From contig MPNJ01000005.1 in the NCBI GenBank assembly GCA_002238965.1, forward strand, positions 203,427 to 267,426: a DNA stretch of 64,000 bases, read 5' to 3'. Both the position numbers and the translations under genes were made by a program. Below are positions 9,116-17,965 of the stretch, piece after piece (position 1 is the first letter of the stretch; each line of letters opens with the position of its first letter). This DNA comes from Nitrospinae bacterium bin107. GTDB taxonomy: Bacteria > UBA8248. The notes beneath the pieces are model-generated. The model was not told the origin of the DNA, made no database searches, and saw only the letters and a list, made by a program, of their open reading frames with translations.

Positions 9116-10201
9116 CTACATCCCCTCAAGCAATTCCTTCCAGCGTTTTCTGTTGCTCGGCTGCGTGCCGTATTCGTCCAGTTGCCTGCCGACGTTTTCC
9201 AGAAAATCTATTCTGCCGGACTCGCCGGTGAGAGAAAGACCGACCCTGATGAGTTCATTGATCGAAAGACGATACAGATTCGTGCCCGACGCCCATGTTC
9301 TGGCGAACAAATCGGCCATTTCCTCTTTGTCAGATGGATTCGCGCCGGGCGCATTGAACAACAACTCACGCAAGGAGGCCTTTCGCGCCTTCAACACCGC
9401 GCTTCTCACGTCAGCGAGCGTCACGTTCCTTTCCTTCACCTCTATCGCGAATCTCAATTTTCCGTCGCCGCCGATGCACTCGATGTCTCCCGCCATACCC
9501 GTCGCTTGGTCGGCGGCGTTTATCGCGTGGCGTTTCACCTCCTGGTAAATTCCAAAATACCTGCCGAACGTCTCGAACAAGGCCGCCGCAACGGAAAGCC
9601 CCCGGTCGCCTCCGCTTCCTTCGGACAAGAATTCGCCGATGAGTTTTTCCGTCTGCTCCATGCTGATTCTCTCCGGCACGAAATACTCAAAATCGAGTTC
9701 AGCGAATTTTCTGTGAATACTTCTCAACGCCTGTAGCATGCAAAGGCGCGTGTATTCTTGCGAGTTTCTCCGCTCGACCTCATCCAGAATGCGATACAGT
9801 AAAACCCACTCTTCTATTCCTCTAACTTTTTCGGGATTTTCTTCCAAGCGCGGCTTGCGCAGCGGTTTGCCTACATACGGCTCGGCGCTCGTACCTAGGA
9901 CGGACTGGTTTTCTGCGCACCATGGAACGATGACTTTCTCTGCAAAACTTCTGGGGTCCCATTGTGAATCGGAATCGCCACGGCCTTTTTGAAGGCAGAG
10001 ACAATCCAGTTTGGGGTCGGTGAGTTTTCCGAGCAACTGGGTCGGCAAGCAGTATCGAATCGCAACGAAGCGGCTGCCGACGAGCCTGGCGATGTCCGGG
10101 TTTATTTCCCCGCCTTCTTCTTGAGTTACTATCTCCCAAAGTTCATCCAGCAACTCTCGCGCTAAGTCAGCATCCGGGGAGGTTCTGTTCTCCGCCACCA
10201 T
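9116..10201 (-). CDS. type II restriction endonuclease, SacI family
   Basis: The 361 aa protein matches the SacI restriction endonuclease family as I know it: 'RYCLPTQLLGKLTDPKLDCL', 'DPRSFAEKVIVPWC' and 'LGTSAEPYVGKPLRKPR'. A likely PD-(D/E)xK core is 'GDIECIGGDGKLRFAIEVKER', with the acidic residue and ExK. By family it would cut a palindromic site (SacI itself GAGCTC), but specificity here is untested. Its start overlaps the 3' end of the adenine methylase gene by 35 bp, indicating one operon with methylase first, the safe order for a restriction-modification pair. The block is less GC-rich than its surroundings, consistent with transfer. Confidence 0.8.
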   Translation of the reverse strand: MVAENRTSPDADLARELLDELWEIVTQEEGGEINPDIARLVGSRFVAIRYCLPTQLLGKLTDPKLDCLCLQKGRGDSDSQWDPRSFAEKVIVPWCAENQSVLGTSAEPYVGKPLRKPRLEENPEKVRGIEEWVLLYRILDEVERRNSQEYTRLCMLQALRSIHRKFAELDFEYFVPERISMEQTEKLIGEFLSEGSGGDRGLSVAAALFETFGRYFGIYQEVKRHAINAADQATGMAGDIECIGGDGKLRFAIEVKERNVTLADVRSAVLKARKASLRELLFNAPGANPSDKEEMADLFARTWASGTNLYRLSINELIRVGLSLTGESGRIDFLENVGRQLDEYGTQPSNRKRWKELLEGM

Positions 10202-11060
10202 TTTCTCCCGGATGAAAGTTCAGCCACAAGGATTCCTGTCTTTGCCCTTTGGATGAATTGCACGTCTTGGTAGGCGCATCGATTCTCACCCAATCGGCGA
10301 ACAACGTGTCATAGAGTTCCGTCCTGTATCCCGATACGACGGCCCTGCCGCGAATGGAATGCAGCATTTCGGCGAGTTCCGTGTGTTCTCCGTTCGTCAT
10401 TTCGTATCCATAGGCATTCGAATCGTTGCGGCTTTCATGAACATAAGGCGGGTCCAGGTAAAACAACGTGTCTTCGGTGTCGTAGCGTTCGATGAGTTCC
10501 AATGCGGGGACGTTCTCAATCTGCACCCGCAAAAGCCGCTGGACTATCTCGGGGAGTCCATCGACGGCTCCCAGCCAGCGCGAGACCGCTCCGGCCATGC
10601 CCGCGCGGGAGGTAAGCACGCAATGGGCCCACCGGCCCTCGCTGCTCGTCTGGGCCAGACCGGTGCGGGTTTGTCTGGCCCTCACGTAAAACCTCCTCGC
10701 CCTTTCCAGGCTGGGGAGGTCGGGTTCGCAACGACACGCCTTGACGAGTTCTTCCCGTGAGAACGGCGTGAGGCTGATCGCCTTGATCAGTTTCTCCCCG
10801 TGGTTCCTTAATGTTTCGAAGAAATTGACCAGTTCCGAATCGAGGTCGTTGTACGTCTCCACCAGACTGGGTTTTCGGTTGATCAGAATCGCCGCCGAGC
10901 CGCCGAACACGTCGCAAAAATGAACGGCGTCTTCAGGTAAATTCGGCAATATAAAGTCGAGGTGTGAGAATTTCCCACCGTACCAGCCGAAGGCGATCAT
11001 CTTCTTCCGCCTCCGGCTCGCGTTCTTCACTATCCGCCTGCTGTTGATCGATCTCTGCAT
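10167..11060 (-). CDS. D12-class adenine-specific DNA methyltransferase (Dam-like)
   Basis: The enzyme transfers a methyl group from SAM to adenine N6. The SAM-binding motif appears as 'FGWYGGKFSHLDFILPNLP' plus 'FCDVFGGSAAILINR', and the catalytic motif is 'LFYLDPPYVHES'. Together these are the alpha-class order of the Dam/D12 family. I place the start at 11060 (297 aa), because GAGG lies 7 nt upstream. 11135 and 11000 are also in frame; conserved sequence begins at 11000. It overlaps the SacI-family endonuclease by 35 bp and is presumably its cognate protector. An AT-rich stretch at 11160-11230 upstream is a plausible promoter. Confidence 0.88.
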   Translation of the reverse strand: MQRSINSRRIVKNASRRRKKMIAFGWYGGKFSHLDFILPNLPEDAVHFCDVFGGSAAILINRKPSLVETYNDLDSELVNFFETLRNHGEKLIKAISLTPFSREELVKACRCEPDLPSLERARRFYVRARQTRTGLAQTSSEGRWAHCVLTSRAGMAGAVSRWLGAVDGLPEIVQRLLRVQIENVPALELIERYDTEDTLFYLDPPYVHESRNDSNAYGYEMTNGEHTELAEMLHSIRGRAVVSGYRTELYDTLFADWVRIDAPTKTCNSSKGQRQESLWLNFHPGENGGGEQNLPGC

Positions 11061-11311
11061 TTCATGTCCTCTTGAGCCGTTTTCTTGCGTCGATTCACCG
11101 GCGGACTCAATAGACGTCATTTCACTGCGCTTCACTATCGCGGGGTCTCGTTCGGGCGTGGAATGATTCTTTACAACATATTAGACGGCAATTGCTTTTT
11201 CGTCAAGTATTTTCGTGAAATTATCGTATCTCGTGCTCTCTCTCGCCACTCCCCCAAACCACCCAACCGAACCTGCTGAAAAAGGGGTGCGCACTCAACA
11301 ACAACGCCCCC

Positions 11312-11488
11312 TCACACCTCGACCTCCAGCAGGTCGCGCCCCGGAATGACTTCCCCATCGAAATCCCGCCGGACGTCTTCTTCAATCGCGCGCATGAGGT
11401 TTTCCGGGTTCTCGCGGAAATGGGTCAATTTGAGAGTTTTCACGCCCGCGCTCGCGGCGATCTTTCCCGCCTGTGCCGAAAAAAAGAT
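11312..11488 (-). pseudogene. 3' remnant of a metallo-beta-lactamase-fold hydrolase gene
   Basis: The last 57 codons match the C-terminus of the intact hydrolase gene at 17129-17965, including 'MRAIEEDVRRDF' and the ending 'GRDLLEVEV' against 'GRDLLEIEV'. The upstream part of the gene, with the zinc motif, is absent and homology stops near 11488. At DNA level the two stretches are clearly related but diverged, so this is an old partial duplicate rather than an assembly echo. The two copies bracket the protease island. Confidence 0.8.
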
Positions 11489-11498
11489 TTTGCCTTTC

Positions 11499-11525
11499 GT
11501 AGGGGCGGACCTCTGTGTCCGCCCG
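11499..11525. repeat. dispersed GTAGGGrC palindrome (unit 1)
   Basis: GTAGGGGCGGAC at 11499-11510 is followed by CTCTGT and GTCCGCCC, giving a stem of GGGCGGAC with GTCCGCCC. It belongs to a family of short palindromes starting GTAGGG or ending CCCTAC seen at several other places in this window. Confidence 0.6.
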
Positions 11526-11860
11526 CGCCTGGAGAAAGAAAGAACGCATTCCCGCACGCGGCCCCGCCCGGCGCTTGACAGCCCGTAAGCGTCGAAAGCA
11601 ATATCCAGACACTGCGATACAAAACGCCACAGACCCGGAACGATGTGGGTCCACGAGATTGTATCCCGATGAGGGGGATGCGGTATGCCGTGTGGACCTG
11701 CGACCCGACGCGAAACCAGCCCGCGCGAGCGGCTGTCCACGGGGTATCCCCGCGTTAAGTTTTTTCCCCATTACGAAAGCGATACCGCCGGGCATACAGC
11801 GTCCTTGTCCTTCGGCGCGGCGAAATGTCGCGCCGCACGGGCTTGGCGTCGTAGTCCGGC

Positions 11861-12207
11861 ATGACCAACTGGAAGAACCGCACGATGTGGACGGGGGACA
11901 ACCTCGACATCATGCGGGTATGAACTCCGAAAGCGTTGCTCTCATCTATCTCGACCCGCCATTCAACAGCAAACACAATTACGCCGCGCCCATAGGAAGC
12001 GAGGCTGCAGGCGCCGAGTTCAAGGATACCTGGACGCTCAGCGATATCGCGGTGGAGTTGCGCGGCCTCATCGCGAACGAGGACCCGGACTCTACAAAAT
12101 CATCGACGCCGCCATCACGAATTCGGATCGCGCCTGCATCATCTACATGGCGATCCGCCTTCTCGAAATGAGGCGCATCCTGAAATCAACGGGGTCGAAA
12201 TATCTCT
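11861..12207 (+). pseudogene. fragment of a site-specific DNA methyltransferase, frameshifted and truncated
   Basis: Read across three frames this encodes the N-terminal part of a DNA adenine methyltransferase: 'MTNWKNRTMWTGDNLDIMR', then 'SVALIYLDPPFNSKHNYAAP' with the catalytic DPPF, 'AEFKDTWTLSD', and finally 'IIYMAIRLLEMRRILKSTGS'. At least two frameshifts are needed (near 11918 and near 12090) and the remaining two thirds are missing. Homology ends about 20 bp before the first lipoprotein gene of the tandem array, so insertion of that array may have truncated it. It is not functional. Confidence 0.8.
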
Positions 12208-12225
12208 ATAATTGGAGAAAACCAC

Positions 12226-13654
12226 TTGCGAAATAAAACAAGTTTCGCTCAAAAGGCATTCACCGTTCTTCTCTCGTTCGCGTTGCTATTGCCCGGCTGC
12301 GGTGGTGGAGGCGGCGGGGGCGGTGGATCGTCTCTCCCCAGGCAGCCCGCCCTGATACCGGCTCAGGCGGTAAACGCACCGGTTGTTGCCCGTGGAGATA
12401 GCGTCCAGATTGGCGGTGATGTCAGACCGTCTCGAAACAACTTGTCACTGGCCGGAGCGCATGGAGGCGCAGCCATATCTACAGGCCGCGTCCGAGACGG
12501 GGAGAGTGGCGAACGTGTGAGAGATTATTTGGATTTGCATGCATTCCATTCGACAAACAGCGATGATGTGGAATTGCAGACGTTCAACAAAAAGCCGGTG
12601 ATACGTATACGGGAGAGCACCAGCGACAGGTTTATCGACGACATAGTCAAGACAGTCCAGTTAATCAATGTCGCGCTTCCACATGAACACAGGATTACCA
12701 TAAGTCCCGAGCGCGCTCCCCATTCTGCCGAGCCTGAATGCGTAGGTGATACGTGTTCGTATTCTATAAATTACGTCCCACAGGGTCAGATATTCGTTAT
12801 GGTTGGTCCTCAGAGCGAATGGGCGATATATGCTCAGACGGGCGATAAAATTCTTGGCATTACAAATCCTGCAGCGGGTATCCATGGAATACCCCTGGCA
12901 GCCACGGTATGGGTTGATTCGGAAGTCGCTGAAAACAATCCGGCCTACATCAGGATAGGTCCTGGCCCATGAGATTATTCACGCGCTCGGCATGGGTGGG
13001 CACCCGGAATTGCAGGATTTTCAGTCTGTAATGAATAACGCTGTTCCCTGGGACAGGACGAATCAAGTGTATCATCTGGAGACAATAGACGTTGACGGTC
13101 TTCATGCCGTATACACCAGGTTCTATGACGGCTCACCATATGTTGATTACGACCCGAACAAACTTGGCCCATGGACGGACGTATCCTTTCACCTGCGCGG
13201 CGATATGGAAGACGTGTCGTTCGGCGCCTCGTCGAGAAACGGGCTTATTCAGCCATGGGCGCACGGCTCAAGCCCGGCAACGTATCTGGCGGATAATCAG
13301 GCTCTTTCGGGCAGCGCAAGCTGGTCTGGCCGCCTCCTGGGGTTCACCTCCCAATCGGAATCGCTTGCAGGCGCCACGAATCTCAATATCAACCTCGCAA
13401 CGCTCAGGGGAAAGATTGACTTCACCGGCTTGGAGCATTGGGGAGTGAACGCGACGCCGGGGCCTGTCGGCTCAGGCCAGACTTGGAATGACGGAGACCT
13501 CGGCTATAGCGTCATCGTCCGGGGCAATACGTTCAATCAAACCGGTGGCGACGCCGGCGAGGTTACGGGCGCGTTCTTCGGCCCAAATCACGAAGGGATG
13601 GGCGGCGTCGTCGAGAGAAGCGATATGTCCGCCGGATTCGGCGGAACGCGGTAG
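12226..13654 (+). pseudogene. metzincin-like lipoprotein with Tbp-type barrel, copy 1, frameshifted
   Basis: This is the first of a tandem family. The 5' part (TTG start at 12226, GGAG nine bases upstream) encodes a signal peptide ending in 'LLLPGC' and a poly-glycine linker; that frame ends at a TGA at 12970-12972. The 3' part continues one base out of frame with 'VLAHEIIHALGMGGHPE', a zinc-protease motif, then 'FQSVMNN' and a C-terminal barrel domain to 13654. Alignment with copies 2 and 3 puts the one-base change at about 12955-12960, immediately before the zinc motif. The two halves otherwise look intact, so the lesion is recent or an assembly error. Its last 40 or so residues are the same as those of copy 2. 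Confidence 0.82.
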
Positions 13655-13698
13655 AGTGGTACTTCAAAATCCACACTCTTAGAGGTAGAGAAAACCAC

Positions 13699-15114
13699 AT
13701 GAGAAACAATAATTGTTTCGCTCAGAAGGCCTTCGCCGCTCTTCTCTCGTTCGCGTTGCTGTTGCCCGGCTGCGGCGGTGGAGGTGGCGGGGGCGGTAGT
13801 GCGGTTATCCCGAGAACACCTTCTGTCATTCCATCTTCTGTCATTCCGCTGCAAGCTCCTGTTCATGCGCGACAGGCCCCGATAATCGAATATAGCGATA
13901 CCGTGCATGTGGGAGCCGGAGTCAGGCCGGAGGCGAACCAGCTTGCATCAGTGAGACAGGACGGCGATACGGTTATCTCATCCGGTCATGTGCGCGATGG
14001 TGCGGGTCGTGAGGCCGTTGTCGCATTCCTGGACCAATTCATCGAAAACTTTAGCCAGTTCTTCGATAGCGAACCGTCGCTTCAAACGTGGGCAAGTCCG
14101 CCGGTAGTCCGCGTAGCGGAAGGAACCACCCCCAGGCAGACGGATTACGCCGTGCAGGCGGTACAGATAATCAACGCATATCTTCCTCGTGAGAACAGGC
14201 TGCGATTCAGCGGGGTTCCGTCCCCGCCGGGCGTCGGCACTTTTGAAGTATCGGAAGGAGATATTTTTATCGATTTCGCGCCGCACAGCCGATGGAACCC
14301 GCCGAGCAGACTGGTATATCGCGGAGTAGCGCGTCCGGCTCCTGTTTCCACTGCCGAATTTGAAGGCGGGCCAATAACATTCCTTGAAATGCACAGCGCC
14401 AGAATATGGATAAATGAGGACAGGCTCGGGAATTTTACCCATGAAGCTAATATTCTGCTGCTGGCCCACGAACTTCTACACGCCCTTGGTTTACGACCTG
14501 GACACCCGGATTACGACATTTACCATGACTCGATTATGCGATCGCGTGTTCCCCGTTCGTATTCAGACCGCATTCTCGGCCCGGTTGACCATGACGCGAT
14601 TCAGGCCATTTACGCCGCTTATGAGCCGGGCGAGACGGACGTGCACAGCCTTGGCGCATGGAGCGATACATCGTTCCACGTTCGCGGGGATATTGGAGAT
14701 ATCGCATTCGGCGCGGCCTCGAGAAACGGCCTGGTTCAGCCCTGGGCAAGAGGTCCCAAACCGGAAAACGACCTGGCCGATAACCAGTCGCTATCGGGGA
14801 ATGTAAGCTGGTCCGGTCGCCTCCTGGGAATGACTTCCGGTTCCGAGCCACTGGGCGGACATACCCGATTGAGCATCAACATCGGAACGCTCAGGGGACA
14901 GATCGGCTTCACTGGCTTGGAATATATCGATTCAGGAGCAACCTGGAATGACGGTGATCTCAGCTATAGCGTCATCGTCAGAAAGAATACATTCAATCAA
15001 ACAGGTGGCGATGCCGGTGAGGTGACGGGCGCGTTCTTCGGCCCGAATCACGAAGGAATGGGCGGCGTCGTCGAGAGAAGCGACATGTCCGCCGGATTCG
15101 GTGGAACGCGATAG
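13699..15114 (+). CDS. lipoprotein: metzincin-like zinc protease fused to Tbp-type beta-barrel, copy 2
   Basis: The 471 aa product starts with a lipoprotein signal (residues 1-25, 'FALLLPGC') and a run of glycines, so it should be anchored to a membrane and displayed on its outer side. Residues 257-269 read 'HELLHALGLRPGH', an HExxHxxG zinc site with a further His. 'DSIM' at 277-280 could be the Met-turn of metzincins (matrixin-like). The C-terminal third ('SFHVRGDIGD' to 'SAGFGGTR') resembles the eight-stranded barrel of TbpB/factor-H-binding-type surface lipoproteins, with 'TGAFFGPNHEGMGG'. It lies 44 bp after copy 1 and 45 bp before copy 3. The protease-plus-barrel pairing is unusual. Function might be surface proteolysis or ligand capture; both are inference. 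Confidence 0.78.
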   Translation: MRNNNCFAQKAFAALLSFALLLPGCGGGGGGGGSAVIPRTPSVIPSSVIPLQAPVHARQAPIIEYSDTVHVGAGVRPEANQLASVRQDGDTVISSGHVRDGAGREAVVAFLDQFIENFSQFFDSEPSLQTWASPPVVRVAEGTTPRQTDYAVQAVQIINAYLPRENRLRFSGVPSPPGVGTFEVSEGDIFIDFAPHSRWNPPSRLVYRGVARPAPVSTAEFEGGPITFLEMHSARIWINEDRLGNFTHEANILLLAHELLHALGLRPGHPDYDIYHDSIMRSRVPRSYSDRILGPVDHDAIQAIYAAYEPGETDVHSLGAWSDTSFHVRGDIGDIAFGAASRNGLVQPWARGPKPENDLADNQSLSGNVSWSGRLLGMTSGSEPLGGHTRLSINIGTLRGQIGFTGLEYIDSGATWNDGDLSYSVIVRKNTFNQTGGDAGEVTGAFFGPNHEGMGGVVERSDMSAGFGGTR

Positions 15115-15159
15115 AAAAAGTGCTTCAATACTCACACTTCCATGGGAAGGACAAACCAA

Positions 15160-16707
15160 ATGACTAATAAGAATTGTTTCGCGCAAAAGGCATTCAGCGT
15201 TCTTCTCTCGTTCGCGTTGCTATTGCCCGGCTGCGGTGGCGGCGGTGGGGGCGGGGGAGGTATTTCCCGAACACCCATGTTCGTACCAGATGAACATGAT
15301 TATCATAGTACAATCGTCATCCGTCCATCCGAGGGGCTGCCATTTCCGTTCTATAAAGAAGGGACTACGAGCGGAGGCCTTTATACACACTTCAGCATAT
15401 CCGAACTGCCGGATCAGGATCCATCCGACGCCAGGCATCAACCTGTTTATCATGACCACAATGAAGTGAGTCGCCTGTTCGTAGGTATCGATCAGGGCAC
15501 AGCACACTCAACTGGATACACGAGAGAACTTCCTGTCTACCAAAGGCACTCCGGTACGGTAATACGATACGGCCAATTGGATTTTGACCCTGACCGTGAA
15601 GAAGTTGTTGCATTCATCGACGATGCGATCGACGAATTAGCGGACGTGAAACGCTATACGAAGTCTCCAGAGGTTCGAATTACCGGTCCCTCGACACAGA
15701 AGGACAGAAATCGTGTAATTGCCGCTGTAAGGCTTGTAAACGCGTCTCTGCCCCCGCAATACAAGATGACCGTGGGATCGTCATTGCCAGCGAGCGCATA
15801 TGATTATGACCGCGACATTACCAGGGACAACACTATCCATATCCAGTTCAACCATGAAGATGTGGCGATTGCGCCTGACGCTGGCGGTATCACGTTTAAT
15901 TATCCGATTAACGCAGACGGCGATATTGATGGCAATGAGATCAAGAGTTCGTTCATCGAGATAAACAAAGACGCGCCAGTATACATGGACTTTACGGATC
16001 GGCGTAACGTGATACTGATAGCGCATGAGTTAATGCATGCATTGGGGTTCTATGGAGAAGATCATGTAGACTGGGTCAGATTCGCCTCTATCATGGAGGC
16101 ATATAGCTCCATATATCTTAACGGCCAGAGCACACCCCCATATGGGCATCCGTTCGCCCAACCGATGTCTCTCCTTTATCCAGTGGACCGTGCAGCACTC
16201 AGGGCGCTTTATTCATTGGATCCCGGCGCCTCCCCGTATTCACTCGGGCCATGGAGCAGCACGGCGACGCACATTCACGGGAATCGCAGGCATACAGGTT
16301 TCGGTGTGGCTTATCGCAACGGCTATGCGGAACCGTGGGCTTACGGCTACAATCCGCCGTTCGACTTGAGGCAGAACACATCCCTTCGCGGAAACGTCAC
16401 CTGGCGAGGCACGTTACTCGGCTTCACGCCCCAGGTTCAGGCCGTTGCCGGCAATGCATCTGTAACCGTGAATATGAGCAGCCTCAATGGACGTGCTGAC
16501 TTCACGGGGCTTGAGTATTGGCGAACAGATACAATCTGGGGAGATGGAGACCTGACTTATTCGATCGCTGTTCGCGGCAACACCTTTAAGCAGACCGGTG
16601 GTGATGCAGGAATACTTACCGGTATATTCGTTGGCCAGTCTCACCAGGGAGCAGCCGGAACGCTCGAGCGCAGTGACTTGACTGCGGCTTTTGGCGCATC
16701 GCGTTAG
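15160..16707 (+). CDS. lipoprotein: metzincin-like zinc protease fused to Tbp-type beta-barrel, copy 3
   Basis: This 515 aa paralogue has the same layout: signal 'LLSFALLLPGC', glycine linker, a longer and divergent N-terminal region rich in His/Asp/Tyr, the zinc motif 'AHELMHALGFYGEDH' (His at 289 and 293), possible Met-turn 'ASIMEA', and the C-terminal barrel ending 'LERSDLTAAFGASR'. The start at 15160 follows GGAAGG by 9 nt. It is the most diverged copy: 'TGIFVGQSHQGAAG' replaces 'TGAFFGPNHEGMGG'. Divergence between neighbours while the leader peptide stays nearly identical suggests a surface protein family diversifying after tandem duplication. No transporter or secretion gene for it is seen nearby. 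Confidence 0.78.
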   Translation: MTNKNCFAQKAFSVLLSFALLLPGCGGGGGGGGGISRTPMFVPDEHDYHSTIVIRPSEGLPFPFYKEGTTSGGLYTHFSISELPDQDPSDARHQPVYHDHNEVSRLFVGIDQGTAHSTGYTRELPVYQRHSGTVIRYGQLDFDPDREEVVAFIDDAIDELADVKRYTKSPEVRITGPSTQKDRNRVIAAVRLVNASLPPQYKMTVGSSLPASAYDYDRDITRDNTIHIQFNHEDVAIAPDAGGITFNYPINADGDIDGNEIKSSFIEINKDAPVYMDFTDRRNVILIAHELMHALGFYGEDHVDWVRFASIMEAYSSIYLNGQSTPPYGHPFAQPMSLLYPVDRAALRALYSLDPGASPYSLGPWSSTATHIHGNRRHTGFGVAYRNGYAEPWAYGYNPPFDLRQNTSLRGNVTWRGTLLGFTPQVQAVAGNASVTVNMSSLNGRADFTGLEYWRTDTIWGDGDLTYSIAVRGNTFKQTGGDAGILTGIFVGQSHQGAAGTLERSDLTAAFGASR

Positions 16708-16851
16708 AAACGAAAACGGTCCACTGTTGGTGCCAGGCACACGTGTATGGCCAGTGTCGGCACTTGATGCGCCGCAAGCCACTATGCCACTGCGCTATCG
16801 GGTCCACAGGCGAGCATTACAAATTCGGAATGTCTGAATGGATTCGGCTGC

Positions 16852-16992
16852 ATCGTCCGGGGCAATACGTTCAATCAATCCGGCGGCGACGCTGGGCAGG
16901 TAACCGGCGCGTTCTTCGGAGCAGGGCACGAAGGAATAGGCGGTGTCGTGGAGAGAAGCGATATGTCCGCCGGATTCGGTGGAACGCGGTAG
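16852..16992 (+). pseudogene. 3' remnant of a fourth barrel-lipoprotein gene
   Basis: Codons from 16852 to the TAG at 16990-16992 read 'IVRGNTFNQSGGDAGQVTG' and end 'SDMSAGFGGTR', matching the last 46 residues of copies 1 and 2 with a few changes (FFGAGHEGIGG). Nothing upstream (16708-16851) resembles the rest of the gene. It shows that the array once held at least one more member or lost its middle by recombination between repeats. Confidence 0.8.
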
Positions 16993-17128
16993 AAAAACAA
17001 GAATGACGGATTTTGGACCAAGGCAATCCGGGATGACGATCAACGACAACCTTCACCGTAGAGCCGCCCCCCGCCTCCGCTCGTAATATGCCCTCGCGTC
17101 CCTGAACGCTCCTAACCGCAACACTCCC

Positions 17129-17965
17129 TCACACCTCAATCTCCAGCAGGTCGCGTCCCAATATGATTTCCCCGGCAAAATCCCGCCGGACGTCCTCTTC
17201 AATCGCGCGCATGAGGTGCTCGGGTTTTTGGCGGAAGTGGGTGAGGACGAGTTTCTTTACGCCCGCGTCAGCGGCGATCTTTCCCGCCTGCGCCGATGAG
17301 GGGAACAGGTGCCGTGTCAGGCGTTCGGTGTGCGAGTCGACGATCTCCGCTTCGGCCAGGTAACAGCACAGCACGAGTACGTCCGCCCCCCGCGCCAGAC
17401 GGTCCAGCCCCTCGCAGGGAATCGTATCCCCGCTGAAGGCGACGATTTTTCCCTCCGCCTTCAGGCGGTAGCCCAGCGTCACCCAGTCGAAATCGGGGAT
17501 TCCCAGCCCCTGTCCGTGCTCGACGAACTCCGCGTACACCTTCCAGCCCCCGCCCTCACAAACGAGGCCCGCGCCGGTCTCGCGCACCTCCACCGGCTTC
17601 CACCCCCCTATGGCGGGTTCTCCCTCGGCCCGGAAGCGGATATCCTTCGCGTAGACTTTGTCGATCAGAGCCGAGACGACCTCCGCCGTTCCCGCCGGCC
17701 CGTATACGCGCAAGGCGCCCGGACGGCCCTGTAGCCAGGTGCTCAGGATCACGTCGCCCAGGTCGCTGATGTGGTCGTAATGATGATGGGTGATGAAGAC
17801 CGGATTCACTTCTTTAAGAGGCGCGCCCGCGCGCACGAGCTGGGTCACCGCCCCGCGGCCGCAGTCGAAGAGCAGCCGCTCCTCACCGGTGTGGACCACG
17901 AGGGAAGACCCCAGGCGCGCCGGGTCCGGCCGGGGGCCGCCCGTGCCGAGCAGGGTGATCTTCAT
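17129..17965 (-). CDS. metallo-beta-lactamase-fold hydrolase (RNase Z/AtsA-like)
   Basis: The 278 aa protein begins 'MKITLLGTGGPRPDPARLG' and has the zinc motif 'THHHYDHISDLGD', 'FSGDT' and 'LVLTHF' in the order of the RNase Z/arylsulfatase-like branch of the family. The start at 17965 has GGAGGAGG upstream and overlaps the tctA stop codon by 4 bp (ATGA), showing translational coupling. It is the fourth gene of the tctC-tctB-tctA operon and may hydrolyse the imported carboxylate or its ester; that is inference. Its 3' end is duplicated at 11312-11488. Confidence 0.88.
   Translation of the reverse strand: MKITLLGTGGPRPDPARLGSSLVVHTGEERLLFDCGRGAVTQLVRAGAPLKEVNPVFITHHHYDHISDLGDVILSTWLQGRPGALRVYGPAGTAEVVSALIDKVYAKDIRFRAEGEPAIGGWKPVEVRETGAGLVCEGGGWKVYAEFVEHGQGLGIPDFDWVTLGYRLKAEGKIVAFSGDTIPCEGLDRLARGADVLVLCCYLAEAEIVDSHTERLTRHLFPSSAQAGKIAADAGVKKLVLTHFRQKPEHLMRAIEEDVRRDFAGEIILGRDLLEIEV

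Noticed and set aside
12964..12975. TGA at 12970-12972 as a third selenocysteine codon
   Set aside because: The sequence on either side is in different frames and the homologous copies show no Cys there; a one-base frameshift explains it.
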